Positions 7,940 through 14,445 of a DNA stretch of 14,710 nucleotides are shown in pieces. This DNA is from an uncultured Clostridia bacterium (lineage in GTDB: Bacteria; Bacillota; Clostridia; Oscillospirales; Acutalibacteraceae). The stretch is from contig CALWMQ010000142.1 of the NCBI GenBank assembly GCA_944382025.1, forward strand, positions 1 to 14,710. Reading direction: 5' to 3'. Below the pieces are notes generated by a model. It had not been told where the DNA came from and did no database searches. It saw nothing but the letters and a program-made list of their open reading frames with translations. The number at the start of each line of letters is the position of its first letter. Position 1 is the stretch's first letter. Both the position numbers and the translations under genes were made by a program.

Positions 7940-8620
7940 ATGTTCGCATGGTGGGAAGAACTAACGCTTCTGCAGCAGATTTTTTATCTGATAGCCATTC
8001 CGTCCACCCTGGTGCTGATTATTCAGACCATTATGCTGCTGTTTGGCCTGGGACATGGCGGGGATACGGATGTGGACCATGACTTAGGCCATGATATTGG
8101 CCAGGATATGGATCCTGCCGGTACGGATGGCGCCTGTGATTTGGACCATGACTTTAGCCATGACGGTTGCCAGGATCACAGTTTGGATCATGACGCCGGC
8201 CTGCGGCTGATTACCGTACGGGGCGTGGTGGCGTTCCTAGCCGTCTGCGGCTGGGCAGGCGCTGCCCTGCTGGAGCTGAACCTGGCCCCTTTCTTAGCGG
8301 TGCCGTTAGCTGTATTAGCAGGTTTCAGCGCTATGTTTCTGGTGGCCGCGGTGATGCTGTGGCTGTCCAAAATGCAGCAGAGCGGTAATCTGGATCTACA
8401 TAACGCTATTGGGCTGACCGGGGAGGTGTATGTCCCGGTCCCGAAGGGTGGAAAGGGAAAAGTTACTCTCGTGGTACAGGAGCGGTTCCTGGAACTGGAC
8501 GCCACCTGCGATTCACAGGCTCTGACCACCGGCGAACGTATCCGTGTCATAGGGGTAACCCCTGACGATACGCTGTTAGTAGTGCCGTCTGATCCTTATG
8601 TTGTCCGCAATGACCATTAG
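7940..8620 (+). CDS. NfeD-like membrane protein with His/Asp-rich loop (flotillin partner)
   Basis: Probable membrane partner of the flotillin encoded next, like YuaF/FloT in Bacillus. The 226-aa protein has an N-terminal helix (about 12-37) and a very polar His/Asp-rich loop (about 39-87). Two or more helices follow (about 92-115 and 117-143), then a C-terminal OB-fold-type soluble domain (about 152-226) typical of NfeD proteins. The loop contains two copies of a 13-residue DxDHDxxHDxxQD motif, a possible metal site. The start is set by AAAGGAGG (7925-7932), seven bases before ATG 7940. The in-frame ATG at 7934 would leave only one base of spacing. Upstream in-frame codons from 7844 overlap the DUF1836 gene and are unlikely. 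Confidence 0.88.
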   Translation: MFAWWEELTLLQQIFYLIAIPSTLVLIIQTIMLLFGLGHGGDTDVDHDLGHDIGQDMDPAGTDGACDLDHDFSHDGCQDHSLDHDAGLRLITVRGVVAFLAVCGWAGAALLELNLAPFLAVPLAVLAGFSAMFLVAAVMLWLSKMQQSGNLDLHNAIGLTGEVYVPVPKGGKGKVTLVVQERFLELDATCDSQALTTGERIRVIGVTPDDTLLVVPSDPYVVRNDH

Positions 8621-8654
8621 TCATACAAAACAAATAAAAGAGGAGTGTTGAAGC

Positions 8655-10085
8655 ATGAACCCGATTTTCGCAGCCCTGAGTATCCCTCCATCCGCGGTCA
8701 TCATTTTAGTGGTGATGGTGCTGTTAGTCTTCAGTCTGCTGATGATCATGGTCTCCCGGTACCGCCGTTGCCCTTCCGATAAGATCATGGTCATCTATGG
8801 TAAGGTAGGGATGAACAAGGATGGTACCGCCCGGTCCGCCAAGTGTATCCACGGCGGTGCCGCCATGGTTTGGCCGGTTTTCCAGGCTTATGAGTACATG
8901 GATCTGACGCCTATGTCTTTGAGCGTGGATCTGAAAAGCGCCCTATCCCGGCAGAATATCCGTATCGATGTTCCCGCCCGGTTTACGGTAGCCATCTCGA
9001 CCGAGCCCGGCACCATGCAGAACGCTGCCGAACGACTGCTGGGGCTGAAGGCGCAGGAGATCCAGGAATTGGCAAAGGACATTATTTTTGGTCAGATGCG
9101 CCTGATTATCGCCACGATGGAGATTGAGGAGATCAATACAGACCGGGATAAATTCCTGGCGGCGGTGTCTTCCTGCGTGGAGACTGAGCTGAAAAAGATC
9201 GGTCTGCGGCTGATCAACGTCAACGTCACCGATATCAGTGATGAGTCGGGATATATTGAAGCCCTTGGTAAAGAGGCTGCGGCAAAAGCCATCAACGAAG
9301 CCCGTATCCAGGTAGCCGAACGGAACCGGGAAGGTTCTATCGGTGAGGCGAATGCGGTCAGGGATCAGCGTATTTCGGTGGCGGCCGCCAACGCCTCCGC
9401 TGTGGATGGTGAGAACACCTCTAAGGCCAATGTAGCCAAATCCGACGCGACCCGCCGTGAGCAGGAAGCGGAAGCCCAACGGCGTGCCGTGACCGCTGAA
9501 AAGCTGGCTGAGGCGAAAGCGAAGGAAGAAGCGTATGCCGCCCAGCAATTGGCGGAGAAGGCCCGTGCGGCGAGAGAATTGGCTACACAGCAGGCGGATA
9601 TTATCGTTAAAGCGCAGATTGAGAAGGAGAAAAAGGTACTGGAGGCCGAGGCCCAGGCTGAGCAGGCACGCCGGATGGCGCAAGGCGAGGCGGACGCTAT
9701 TTATGCCAAGATGGCAGCGCAGGCCCGTGGTATGCAAGAAATCCTGTCCAAGCAGGCAGAAGGCTTCAGTCAAATTGTCAAAGCCGCCGGAGGAAGCCCG
9801 GATGCTGCGGTTCAACTGCTGCTGACCGATAAGATAGAGGAACTGACCAAAATTCAGGTGGAAGCCATCAAGAACCTGAATATCGACAAAATTACCGTGT
9901 GGGACAGCATGAGCGGTGAAAACGGGTCACCCACAACCGCGAATTTCCTGTCGGGCATGATGAAGTCCATCCCGCCTATGAACGAGATGTACAAAATGGC
10001 CGGGCTGAAAATCCCCGAGTTTTTGGGGAAGGAAGCGGAAGCGGATCAGACAGAGGCGCCGAAGGAAGAAGCAACTGAACAGTAA
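8655..10085 (+). CDS. floT: Flotillin (SPFH/band 7 membrane-microdomain scaffold)
   Basis: Membrane-associated scaffold protein of functional membrane microdomains. The 476-aa product has an N-terminal hydrophobic helix (about 12-33), an SPFH/PHB domain (about 35-205), and a long coiled-coil domain (about 205-375) rich in Ala, Glu and Lys with the EA repeats diagnostic of flotillins (EAEAQ near 271 and 331). The C-terminal segment after 380 contains the LLLTDKIEELTKIQVEAIKNL block and ends in an acidic tail. AAGAGGAG (8638-8645) lies nine bases before the ATG. It follows the nfeD-like gene by 34 bases, matching the yuaF-floT pairing in Bacillus, and is followed by a terminator. Family assignment is secure; the local role is not shown. 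Confidence 0.94.
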   Translation: MNPIFAALSIPPSAVIILVVMVLLVFSLLMIMVSRYRRCPSDKIMVIYGKVGMNKDGTARSAKCIHGGAAMVWPVFQAYEYMDLTPMSLSVDLKSALSRQNIRIDVPARFTVAISTEPGTMQNAAERLLGLKAQEIQELAKDIIFGQMRLIIATMEIEEINTDRDKFLAAVSSCVETELKKIGLRLINVNVTDISDESGYIEALGKEAAAKAINEARIQVAERNREGSIGEANAVRDQRISVAAANASAVDGENTSKANVAKSDATRREQEAEAQRRAVTAEKLAEAKAKEEAYAAQQLAEKARAARELATQQADIIVKAQIEKEKKVLEAEAQAEQARRMAQGEADAIYAKMAAQARGMQEILSKQAEGFSQIVKAAGGSPDAAVQLLLTDKIEELTKIQVEAIKNLNIDKITVWDSMSGENGSPTTANFLSGMMKSIPPMNEMYKMAGLKIPEFLGKEAEADQTEAPKEEATEQ

Positions 10086-10100
10086 AGAAAGCTATGGGGA

Positions 10101-10138
10101 TCCCGGCGGAGGCTCGCCTTCGCCGGGAACTATTTTTT
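10101..10138 (+). terminator. Rho-independent terminator after flotillin
   Basis: A 12-bp GC-rich stem (10101-10112 with 10117-10128, one G-T wobble) closes on a four-base loop and is followed by ATTTTTT (10132-10138). It starts 15 bases after the flotillin stop. The next gene starts only 17 bases further on, so it must depend on readthrough or on an unseen promoter. Confidence 0.88.
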
Positions 10139-10154
10139 AGTGGAGGGTGAACAT

Positions 10155-10949
10155 ATGGGGTTTGATCGGGCGTATATCAAGGAAATTTCCAAAGAGAAGC
10201 TTCGATATCAGGGATCCGGATCCGCTATTGGCGTAGGGTTCCTGATGGCGTTGCTTGGCGGGGAAACCTTAGGAAATACAGTTCGTATCAATTTTTCAGC
10301 CAATGGTGCTTCCATCAGGTTTCCCGCCAATGGCGCTTCCATCGGATTACCGGGCAATGGTTCAGCCAACGGGGATGCCTCTCCTGTTGTTCTGATCATG
10401 ATTCCGTTGATCGTGTTGCTGGTTGCAGGGCTTGTCCTCTATACCCTGCTGTTGGGCAATGTGATTGCCAATGGCGGACGGGGATGGTTCCTGCGGTATT
10501 CTCGGGGAGAGAGGATTCCTGTAGGAGAGATGTTCGCATCCTTCCGGATCTATAAGCCGGTTTTATGCGTAACCGCCCTGCGAACCCTCTACTGTTTCCT
10601 GTGGGGATTATTCACCTGCGGTATTGGGTCTGTGGTGATGGGGTACGCCTATTCCATGGCAGATTATATCATCTACGAAAATCCCAACCTGACAGCCTCC
10701 CAGGCTCTGCGTCTGAGCAGGGTGATGACAGATGGCGAAAAATGGAATTTGTTTGTGTTTGAACTGAGTTATATTGGCTGGGAGCTGTTGTCCGGCCTGA
10801 CCTGTGGCATACTGGGAATTGTTTATGTAACGCCTTATATGTATACTGCCCATGCGGGTGTTTACGATGAACTGAAGGATCAGGGAATCCGACAGAATCG
10901 TTTTACCTGGGCGGATTTTGGGCAGTATTATCCCGCTCCCGGGTACTGA
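10155..10949 (+). CDS. DUF975 family integral membrane protein with a short internal repeat
   Basis: A 264-aa multi-helix membrane protein of unknown function. DUF975 features are the N-terminal FDRAYIKEISKEKLRYQGS segment, a central GERIPVGEMFASF motif (about 118-130), NLTASQALRLSRVMTDGEKWNLF (about 177-200), and a C-terminal IGWELLSG...VYVTPYMYTAHAGVYDEL. Hydrophobic stretches lie at about 22-36, 77-105, 138-168 and 198-230. Between the first two lies a polar loop with tandem nine-residue repeats (ANGASIRFP, ANGASIGLP), not a feature I associate with the family. ATG 10155 is preferred over GTG 10140 because GGAGGG (10142-10147) fits only the former. It lies downstream of the flotillin terminator and so may be partly separate from that operon. 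Confidence 0.85.
   Translation: MGFDRAYIKEISKEKLRYQGSGSAIGVGFLMALLGGETLGNTVRINFSANGASIRFPANGASIGLPGNGSANGDASPVVLIMIPLIVLLVAGLVLYTLLLGNVIANGGRGWFLRYSRGERIPVGEMFASFRIYKPVLCVTALRTLYCFLWGLFTCGIGSVVMGYAYSMADYIIYENPNLTASQALRLSRVMTDGEKWNLFVFELSYIGWELLSGLTCGILGIVYVTPYMYTAHAGVYDELKDQGIRQNRFTWADFGQYYPAPGY
10299..10364 (+). repeat. 27-base tandem repeat inside the DUF975 gene
   Basis: Two adjacent 27-base units (10299-10325 and 10326-10352) agree at 22 of 27 positions. A degenerate third unit starts at 10353 (GGCAATGG). In frame they encode ANGASIRFP, ANGASIGLP and GNG. Confidence 0.75.
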
Positions 10950-11115
10950 TATAGGGGAAGCTAAAGCGGCCGTACCCTTGGGACTCATATGTCCAGATCC
11001 TAAATCAGCGTTTTTATTACGGGCATTTTCCGTGCGGCAGTTATTGCCATGGTATCCTGGTTTTCTGGCACAGGGAGTGCCAGATTATTGTACGTGGTCT
11101 GTGTTCAGTATGAAG

Positions 11116-11168
11116 AAAAGCCGGTATTCCTTTACCGTGGAAAGGCGTGTAAAGGAATACCGGCTTTT
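11116..11168. terminator. Bidirectional terminator between the DUF975 gene and nrdG
   Basis: A perfect 20-bp inverted repeat (11116-11135 and 11149-11168) with a 13-base loop, flanked by T-rich runs on both strands (CTTTTTGTGTTTTT on plus, GGCTTTTCTTC on minus). It lies between convergent genes. The 166 bases from 10950 to 11115 hold nothing else I can identify. Confidence 0.9.
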
Positions 11169-11194
11169 TGTGTTTTTCATATAGGCTGGGCAGT

Positions 11195-11701
11195 TTAAAT
11201 CTCCAATTCCACAATACTGCCGGATGCCAGGGATTTTTTGGGGTCGATGGCCCGCTGATTGGCGGATCCCCTGAAATGAAGAGACAGGGATTTTTGAGCC
11301 TCGATGTAGGGACCGTCGATGAGAATATCAGTTTCTTCCAGTAGTTCCCGCCATTCCGGACGTTCCTTCAGGTGGGCCACCAGATACTCAAAGGTATATC
11401 CGGTATAGGTAATAATATTTTTACCCATATCATGAACCTGCCGCGCCAGATGAGCCAACGGGGCGGCCTGTTCAAAGGGATCACCGCCGGAAAAGGTCAT
11501 ACCCGCCAACATAGGGTTTTTCCGGAAGGCGTCCAGCAAGCGGTCGGTATCCCCTTCATAACCGCCGGCAGGGTTATGGGTATTGGGATTATGGCAGCCT
11601 GGGCAATGATGAGGGCAACCCTGAGTGAAAACCACAAACCGGATTCCCGGTCCATCCACGATGGATTCCCGTATTACACCAGCCAAGCGGATTTTAGCCA
11701 T
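11195..11701 (-). CDS. nrdG: Anaerobic ribonucleotide reductase activating enzyme (radical SAM) NrdG
   Basis: Radical-SAM activase that cleaves S-adenosylmethionine and abstracts hydrogen from the glycyl-radical residue of the class III ribonucleotide reductase. The 168-aa product carries the [4Fe-4S] motif CPHHCPGC (C29, C33, C36; CX3CX2C). It also has DGPGIRFVVFTQGC before the motif, the SAM-binding MTFSGGDPFEQ (about 68-78), and DILIDGPYIEAQ near 125-136, all typical of NrdG. AGGAGG lies nine bases before the ATG at 11701. It is the last gene of the nrdD operon. Its presumed substrate glycine here is on the separate 59-aa protein encoded just upstream, not on the large subunit. Confidence 0.95.
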   Translation of the reverse strand: MAKIRLAGVIRESIVDGPGIRFVVFTQGCPHHCPGCHNPNTHNPAGGYEGDTDRLLDAFRKNPMLAGMTFSGGDPFEQAAPLAHLARQVHDMGKNIITYTGYTFEYLVAHLKERPEWRELLEETDILIDGPYIEAQKSLSLHFRGSANQRAIDPKKSLASGSIVELEI

Positions 11702-11726
11702 GAATGAGGACCTCCTATTGGATAGA

Positions 11727-11756
11727 ATCGGCGGACGGATAGGTCCGTCCGCCGAT
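11727..11756 (-). promoter_or_regulatory. GC-rich intercistronic hairpin before nrdG
   Basis: A perfect 13-bp stem (11727-11739 and 11744-11756) with a four-base loop lies between the 59-aa ORF and nrdG. No T run follows on the minus strand (TTCTATCC), so it is unlikely to be a complete terminator. It may stabilise the upstream message or lower expression of nrdG. Confidence 0.6.
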
Positions 11757-11777
11757 AGGGTATTGAGACAATCAAGC

Positions 11778-11957
11778 TCAAATTTGTTCCATGGACCCGT
11801 TCCCGGTTCCTAAGGAGTGTTTGACACGATCCTGCACCTCTGCGTATTTAGCGTCATTGAAATGATCCAAGGTGCCCACCAGATATCCTGTGATCCGCCT
11901 AATCCGTTCAAATCCGACATTTTCACCTAAAGCGGTTTCTTTTTTATTCTCAGACAT
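11778..11957 (-). CDS. Detached glycyl-radical domain of the anaerobic ribonucleotide reductase (59 aa)
   Basis: A small soluble protein matching the C-terminal end of class III reductases. Residues 16-48 read FERIRRITGYLVGTLDH, then FNDAKYAEVQDRVKHS. This is the R-x-x-GY loop with candidate radical Gly24, followed by the FN-x-x-K and RVKH blocks seen at the end of E. coli NrdD. The large NrdD upstream lacks this segment. The ATG at 11957 has AAAGGAG eight bases upstream, so the protein is translated in its own right. It is 67 bases after nrdD and 76 bases before nrdG. I infer that it inserts into NrdD and carries the radical made by NrdG. Small NRDD-like proteins are known in Clostridia, but usually beside a full-length NrdD. 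Confidence 0.85.
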   Translation of the reverse strand: MSENKKETALGENVGFERIRRITGYLVGTLDHFNDAKYAEVQDRVKHSLGTGNGSMEQI

Positions 11958-12024
11958 ATGGCATACTCCTTTATAAAATTTACTATTTTTATCGAACCCT
12001 GCGATAGAGAAGGGAGGACAAGCC

Positions 12025-14295
12025 TTAGCTGCAGGAACAGGGCATATTGGGATATAATTTCCGGAGTTCCCGGATTTTTTCTTCACTGAGGGCTTCGCCT
12101 TCCCGGCGGCCGCAGCGAGGGCAAACATCGCCGATGATACCGGTATAACCACAGACGGGATCACGATCAACCGGATGATTGATAGATCCATAGCCGATCC
12201 CAGCTTCCTTCATGGCACGTACCACCGCCTCAAAGGCCTCCAGGTTTTGGGAGGGATCTCCATCCAGCTCTACATAGGTGATGTGGCCGCCGTTTGTCAG
12301 ATCATGGTAAGGAGCTTCAATAGCGATTTTGTCAAAGGCGTTGATATCGTAATACACCGGCACGTGGAAAGAATTGGTATAATAAGGACGGTCGGTAACA
12401 CCAGGGATAACACCGTATTTTTGCTTATCCATACGGACAAACCGACCGGATAAGCCCTCAGCGGGAGTGGCGATCAGGGAGAAATTCAGGTTATACTTTT
12501 CGGAAGCCTCATCCATCCGTTTACGCATATAGCCCACAATTTCCAAACCCAGATTTTGGGCCTCACGGCTCTCGCCGTGATGGACGCCCAGAAGGGATTT
12601 CAGGCATTCCGCCAGGCCGATAAAGCCCAAGGTCAGGGTACCGTGCTTGAGCACCTCCCGTACCTCGTCATCAGGCCCCAGCTTGTCAGAATCGATCCAT
12701 ACCCCTTGTCCCATCAGGAAGGAATAATTGCGTACCCGTTTTTTACATTGGATTTCGAAACGTTCCAGCAGCTGGCCAATGATCAGATCGATTTTGCGGT
12801 CAAGCTCTTCAAAGAAGAAATCCACGTTGCCATGGCTGCGGATAGCGATACGGGGGAGGTTTACCGATGTAAAGGACAGGTTGCCCCGACCGAACACCAC
12901 CTCACGGGAGGGATCATAGTGGTTGGCCATCACCCGGGTACGGCAGCCCATATAGGCGCATTCGGTATTGGGATTGCCGGGCTTGTAGTATTTCAAGTTA
13001 AACGGAGCGTCAATAAAGGAATAGTTGGGGAAAAGACGTTTGGCGCTGACCCGGAAGGACAGTTGGAACAGATCATAGTTGGGTTCTCCCGGGTTGTAGT
13101 TGATACCGTCCTTCACCTTGAAAATGTGAATAGGGAAGATAGGGGTCTCGCCATTCCCAAGGCCTGCCTCGGTGGCCAGAAGGACATTTTTGATCACCAT
13201 ACGGCCTTCCGGAGAGGTGTCCATTCCATAGTTAATGGAACTGAACGGAATCTGGGCACCGGCACGGGAATGCATGGTGTTCAGGTTATGGACAAAGGCC
13301 TCCATAGCCTGATAGGTAGCCCGGTCTGTCTCAATGGGGGTCCGTTTGACCACAAAACGATGGATTTTTCCGGCGGTTTGCTCATCGGTCAGGGAAGTCA
13401 GCCTTTCCAGCAGGGTGTTGTCAAAACCATTATCCTGTGCCAGAACAGGCTGGAGACCGGTTTCTTGTTCCAGGCTGTTCATTATTTCCTGAGCCTGGGT
13501 TGTGCCATCTTCTGTATCAGTCAGCAGTTCCAAAGCTTTTCCTAAATTCTGCCGGTACAGGCGGCGATAGGTTTTAGCCACGCCTTTGCCCATGGCATAG
13601 TCGAAATTGGGAATACTCTGACCGCCATGCTGGTCATTCTGGTTGGATTGGATGGCTATACAGGCCAAAGCGGAATAGCTGGCGATATCATTGGGTTCCC
13701 GCAGGAAGCCGTGACCGGTACCAAATCCGCCCTTAAACAGCTTGTCCAAATCAATTTGGCAGCAAGTGGTGGTGAGAGTAAGAAAGTCCATATCATGAAT
13801 ATGGATATCGCCGTTGCGATGGGCCTCGGAGTAGGCGGGATTCAGGATGAACATCTCATAAAACTGTTTAGCGCTTTCAGAACCATATTTCAGCATGGTT
13901 CCCATAGGGGAGTCCCCATCGATGTTGGCGTTTTCCCGTTTGATATCGTTGTCTTTCGCGTCCTGAAAAGTAAGGTCCTCCATGGTTTTCATCAAGCGGG
14001 TATTCATTTCCCGGATACGGGTACGTTCCGCCCTATAGAGGATGAATTCCTTGGCGGTACGGGCATGTCCGGTTTCAATCAGTACCCGTTCCACAGTATC
14101 CTGAACCTGTTCCACCGTAGGGGAGGTATCTCCCAACCGGCTTTCCAGTTCCGCCTGAACCTTTTTAGCCAGGCCCAGGGAAGTTTCATAATCATGGCCG
14201 CCGATGGCTTGGGCAGCCTTATAGATCGCGTTAGCGATTTTTTCTATATCAAAGGGTCTGGTACGTCCGTCCCGTTTCCGAATACAGGTAATCAT
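12025..14295 (-). CDS. nrdD: Anaerobic ribonucleoside-triphosphate reductase large subunit, lacking the glycyl-radical loop
   Basis: Catalytic subunit of the oxygen-sensitive class III ribonucleotide reductase, which makes deoxynucleotides from NTPs. In the 756-aa product an ATP-cone occupies about 1-95 (starting MITCIRKRDGRTRPF). The catalytic barrel follows with TTTCCQIDL (C178/C179), HIHDMDF (165-171) and the MGCRT motif with C451, the expected thiyl-radical cysteine. Near the C-terminus are VCGYTG and CPRCG (C715, C725, C728) of the zinc region. The protein then ends in a divergent tail with CSC (753-755) instead of continuing into R-x-x-GY...RVKH. That missing part is the next ORF. The start at 14295 has GAAGGAGAGG nine bases upstream. 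An extension to 14343 would cross the NrdR box and is rejected. Confidence 0.95.
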   Translation of the reverse strand: MITCIRKRDGRTRPFDIEKIANAIYKAAQAIGGHDYETSLGLAKKVQAELESRLGDTSPTVEQVQDTVERVLIETGHARTAKEFILYRAERTRIREMNTRLMKTMEDLTFQDAKDNDIKRENANIDGDSPMGTMLKYGSESAKQFYEMFILNPAYSEAHRNGDIHIHDMDFLTLTTTCCQIDLDKLFKGGFGTGHGFLREPNDIASYSALACIAIQSNQNDQHGGQSIPNFDYAMGKGVAKTYRRLYRQNLGKALELLTDTEDGTTQAQEIMNSLEQETGLQPVLAQDNGFDNTLLERLTSLTDEQTAGKIHRFVVKRTPIETDRATYQAMEAFVHNLNTMHSRAGAQIPFSSINYGMDTSPEGRMVIKNVLLATEAGLGNGETPIFPIHIFKVKDGINYNPGEPNYDLFQLSFRVSAKRLFPNYSFIDAPFNLKYYKPGNPNTECAYMGCRTRVMANHYDPSREVVFGRGNLSFTSVNLPRIAIRSHGNVDFFFEELDRKIDLIIGQLLERFEIQCKKRVRNYSFLMGQGVWIDSDKLGPDDEVREVLKHGTLTLGFIGLAECLKSLLGVHHGESREAQNLGLEIVGYMRKRMDEASEKYNLNFSLIATPAEGLSGRFVRMDKQKYGVIPGVTDRPYYTNSFHVPVYYDINAFDKIAIEAPYHDLTNGGHITYVELDGDPSQNLEAFEAVVRAMKEAGIGYGSINHPVDRDPVCGYTGIIGDVCPRCGRREGEALSEEKIRELRKLYPNMPCSCS

Positions 14296-14319
14296 CTTAC
14301 TGAACCTCTCCTTCAAATC

Positions 14320-14335
14320 ACACAATATATTGTAT
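14320..14335. promoter_or_regulatory. NrdR box upstream of nrdD
   Basis: ACACAATATATTGTAT agrees with the known NrdR consensus (acaCwAtATaTwGtgt) at 15 of 16 positions. NrdR is a zinc-finger/ATP-cone repressor of ribonucleotide reductase genes. The box is just downstream of the expected transcription start (about 14349) and 25 bases before the nrdD ATG, well placed for repression. No nrdR gene is in the window. Confidence 0.82.
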
Positions 14336-14355
14336 TCATTCAAACCGCAGAGATC

Positions 14356-14384
14356 ATTATAAACAACATATGGAGTACTGTCAA
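14356..14384 (-). promoter_or_regulatory. Consensus sigma-A promoter of the nrdD operon
   Basis: Read on the minus strand, TTGACA (14379-14384) and TATAAT (14356-14361) are separated by exactly 17 bases, a perfect consensus match. The start would be near 14349. A weaker NrdR-like sequence (ACAACATATGGAGTAC, 14363-14378, 10 of 16 matches) fills the spacer. Confidence 0.88.
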
Positions 14385-14397
14385 GCGGTGAAAATGT

Positions 14398-14445
14398 AAA
14401 AAAACATCCAAAAATGTAGCACCAAATTTGGCGTTACATGTTTGG
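14398..14445 (-). terminator. Terminator-like palindrome upstream of the nrdD promoter
   Basis: A 38-base near-palindrome (14408-14445, centre CCAAATTTGG, 16 of 19 positions symmetric) is followed on the minus strand by ATG and a run of seven T (14398-14404). This would terminate a transcript entering from the right and shield the nrdD promoter 14 bases further on. It might instead be an operator. Confidence 0.6.

Noticed and set aside
8943..9815. Minus-strand ORF of 290 codons opposite flotillin
   Set aside because: Antisense to the repetitive Ala/Glu-rich coiled-coil region, which keeps the opposite frame open; Leu/Arg/Gly-rich product without domains.
10918..11184. Plus-strand ORF of 88 codons after the DUF975 gene
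   Set aside because: Overlaps the end of the DUF975 gene and reads through the whole terminator hairpin; no ribosome site.
11958..12191. N-terminal extension of the 59-aa radical peptide into nrdD
   Set aside because: The extra codons overlap nrdD in another frame with low-complexity content, while ATG 11957 has a strong ribosome site.
12556..13545. Long plus-strand ORF of 329 codons opposite nrdD
   Set aside because: Lies entirely antisense to the clear nrdD reading frame, has no recognised domain, and is explained by codon bias of the real gene.
13627..14391. Plus-strand ORF of 254 codons opposite the 5' part of nrdD
   Set aside because: Antisense shadow; runs across the nrdD promoter and NrdR box and has no family features.
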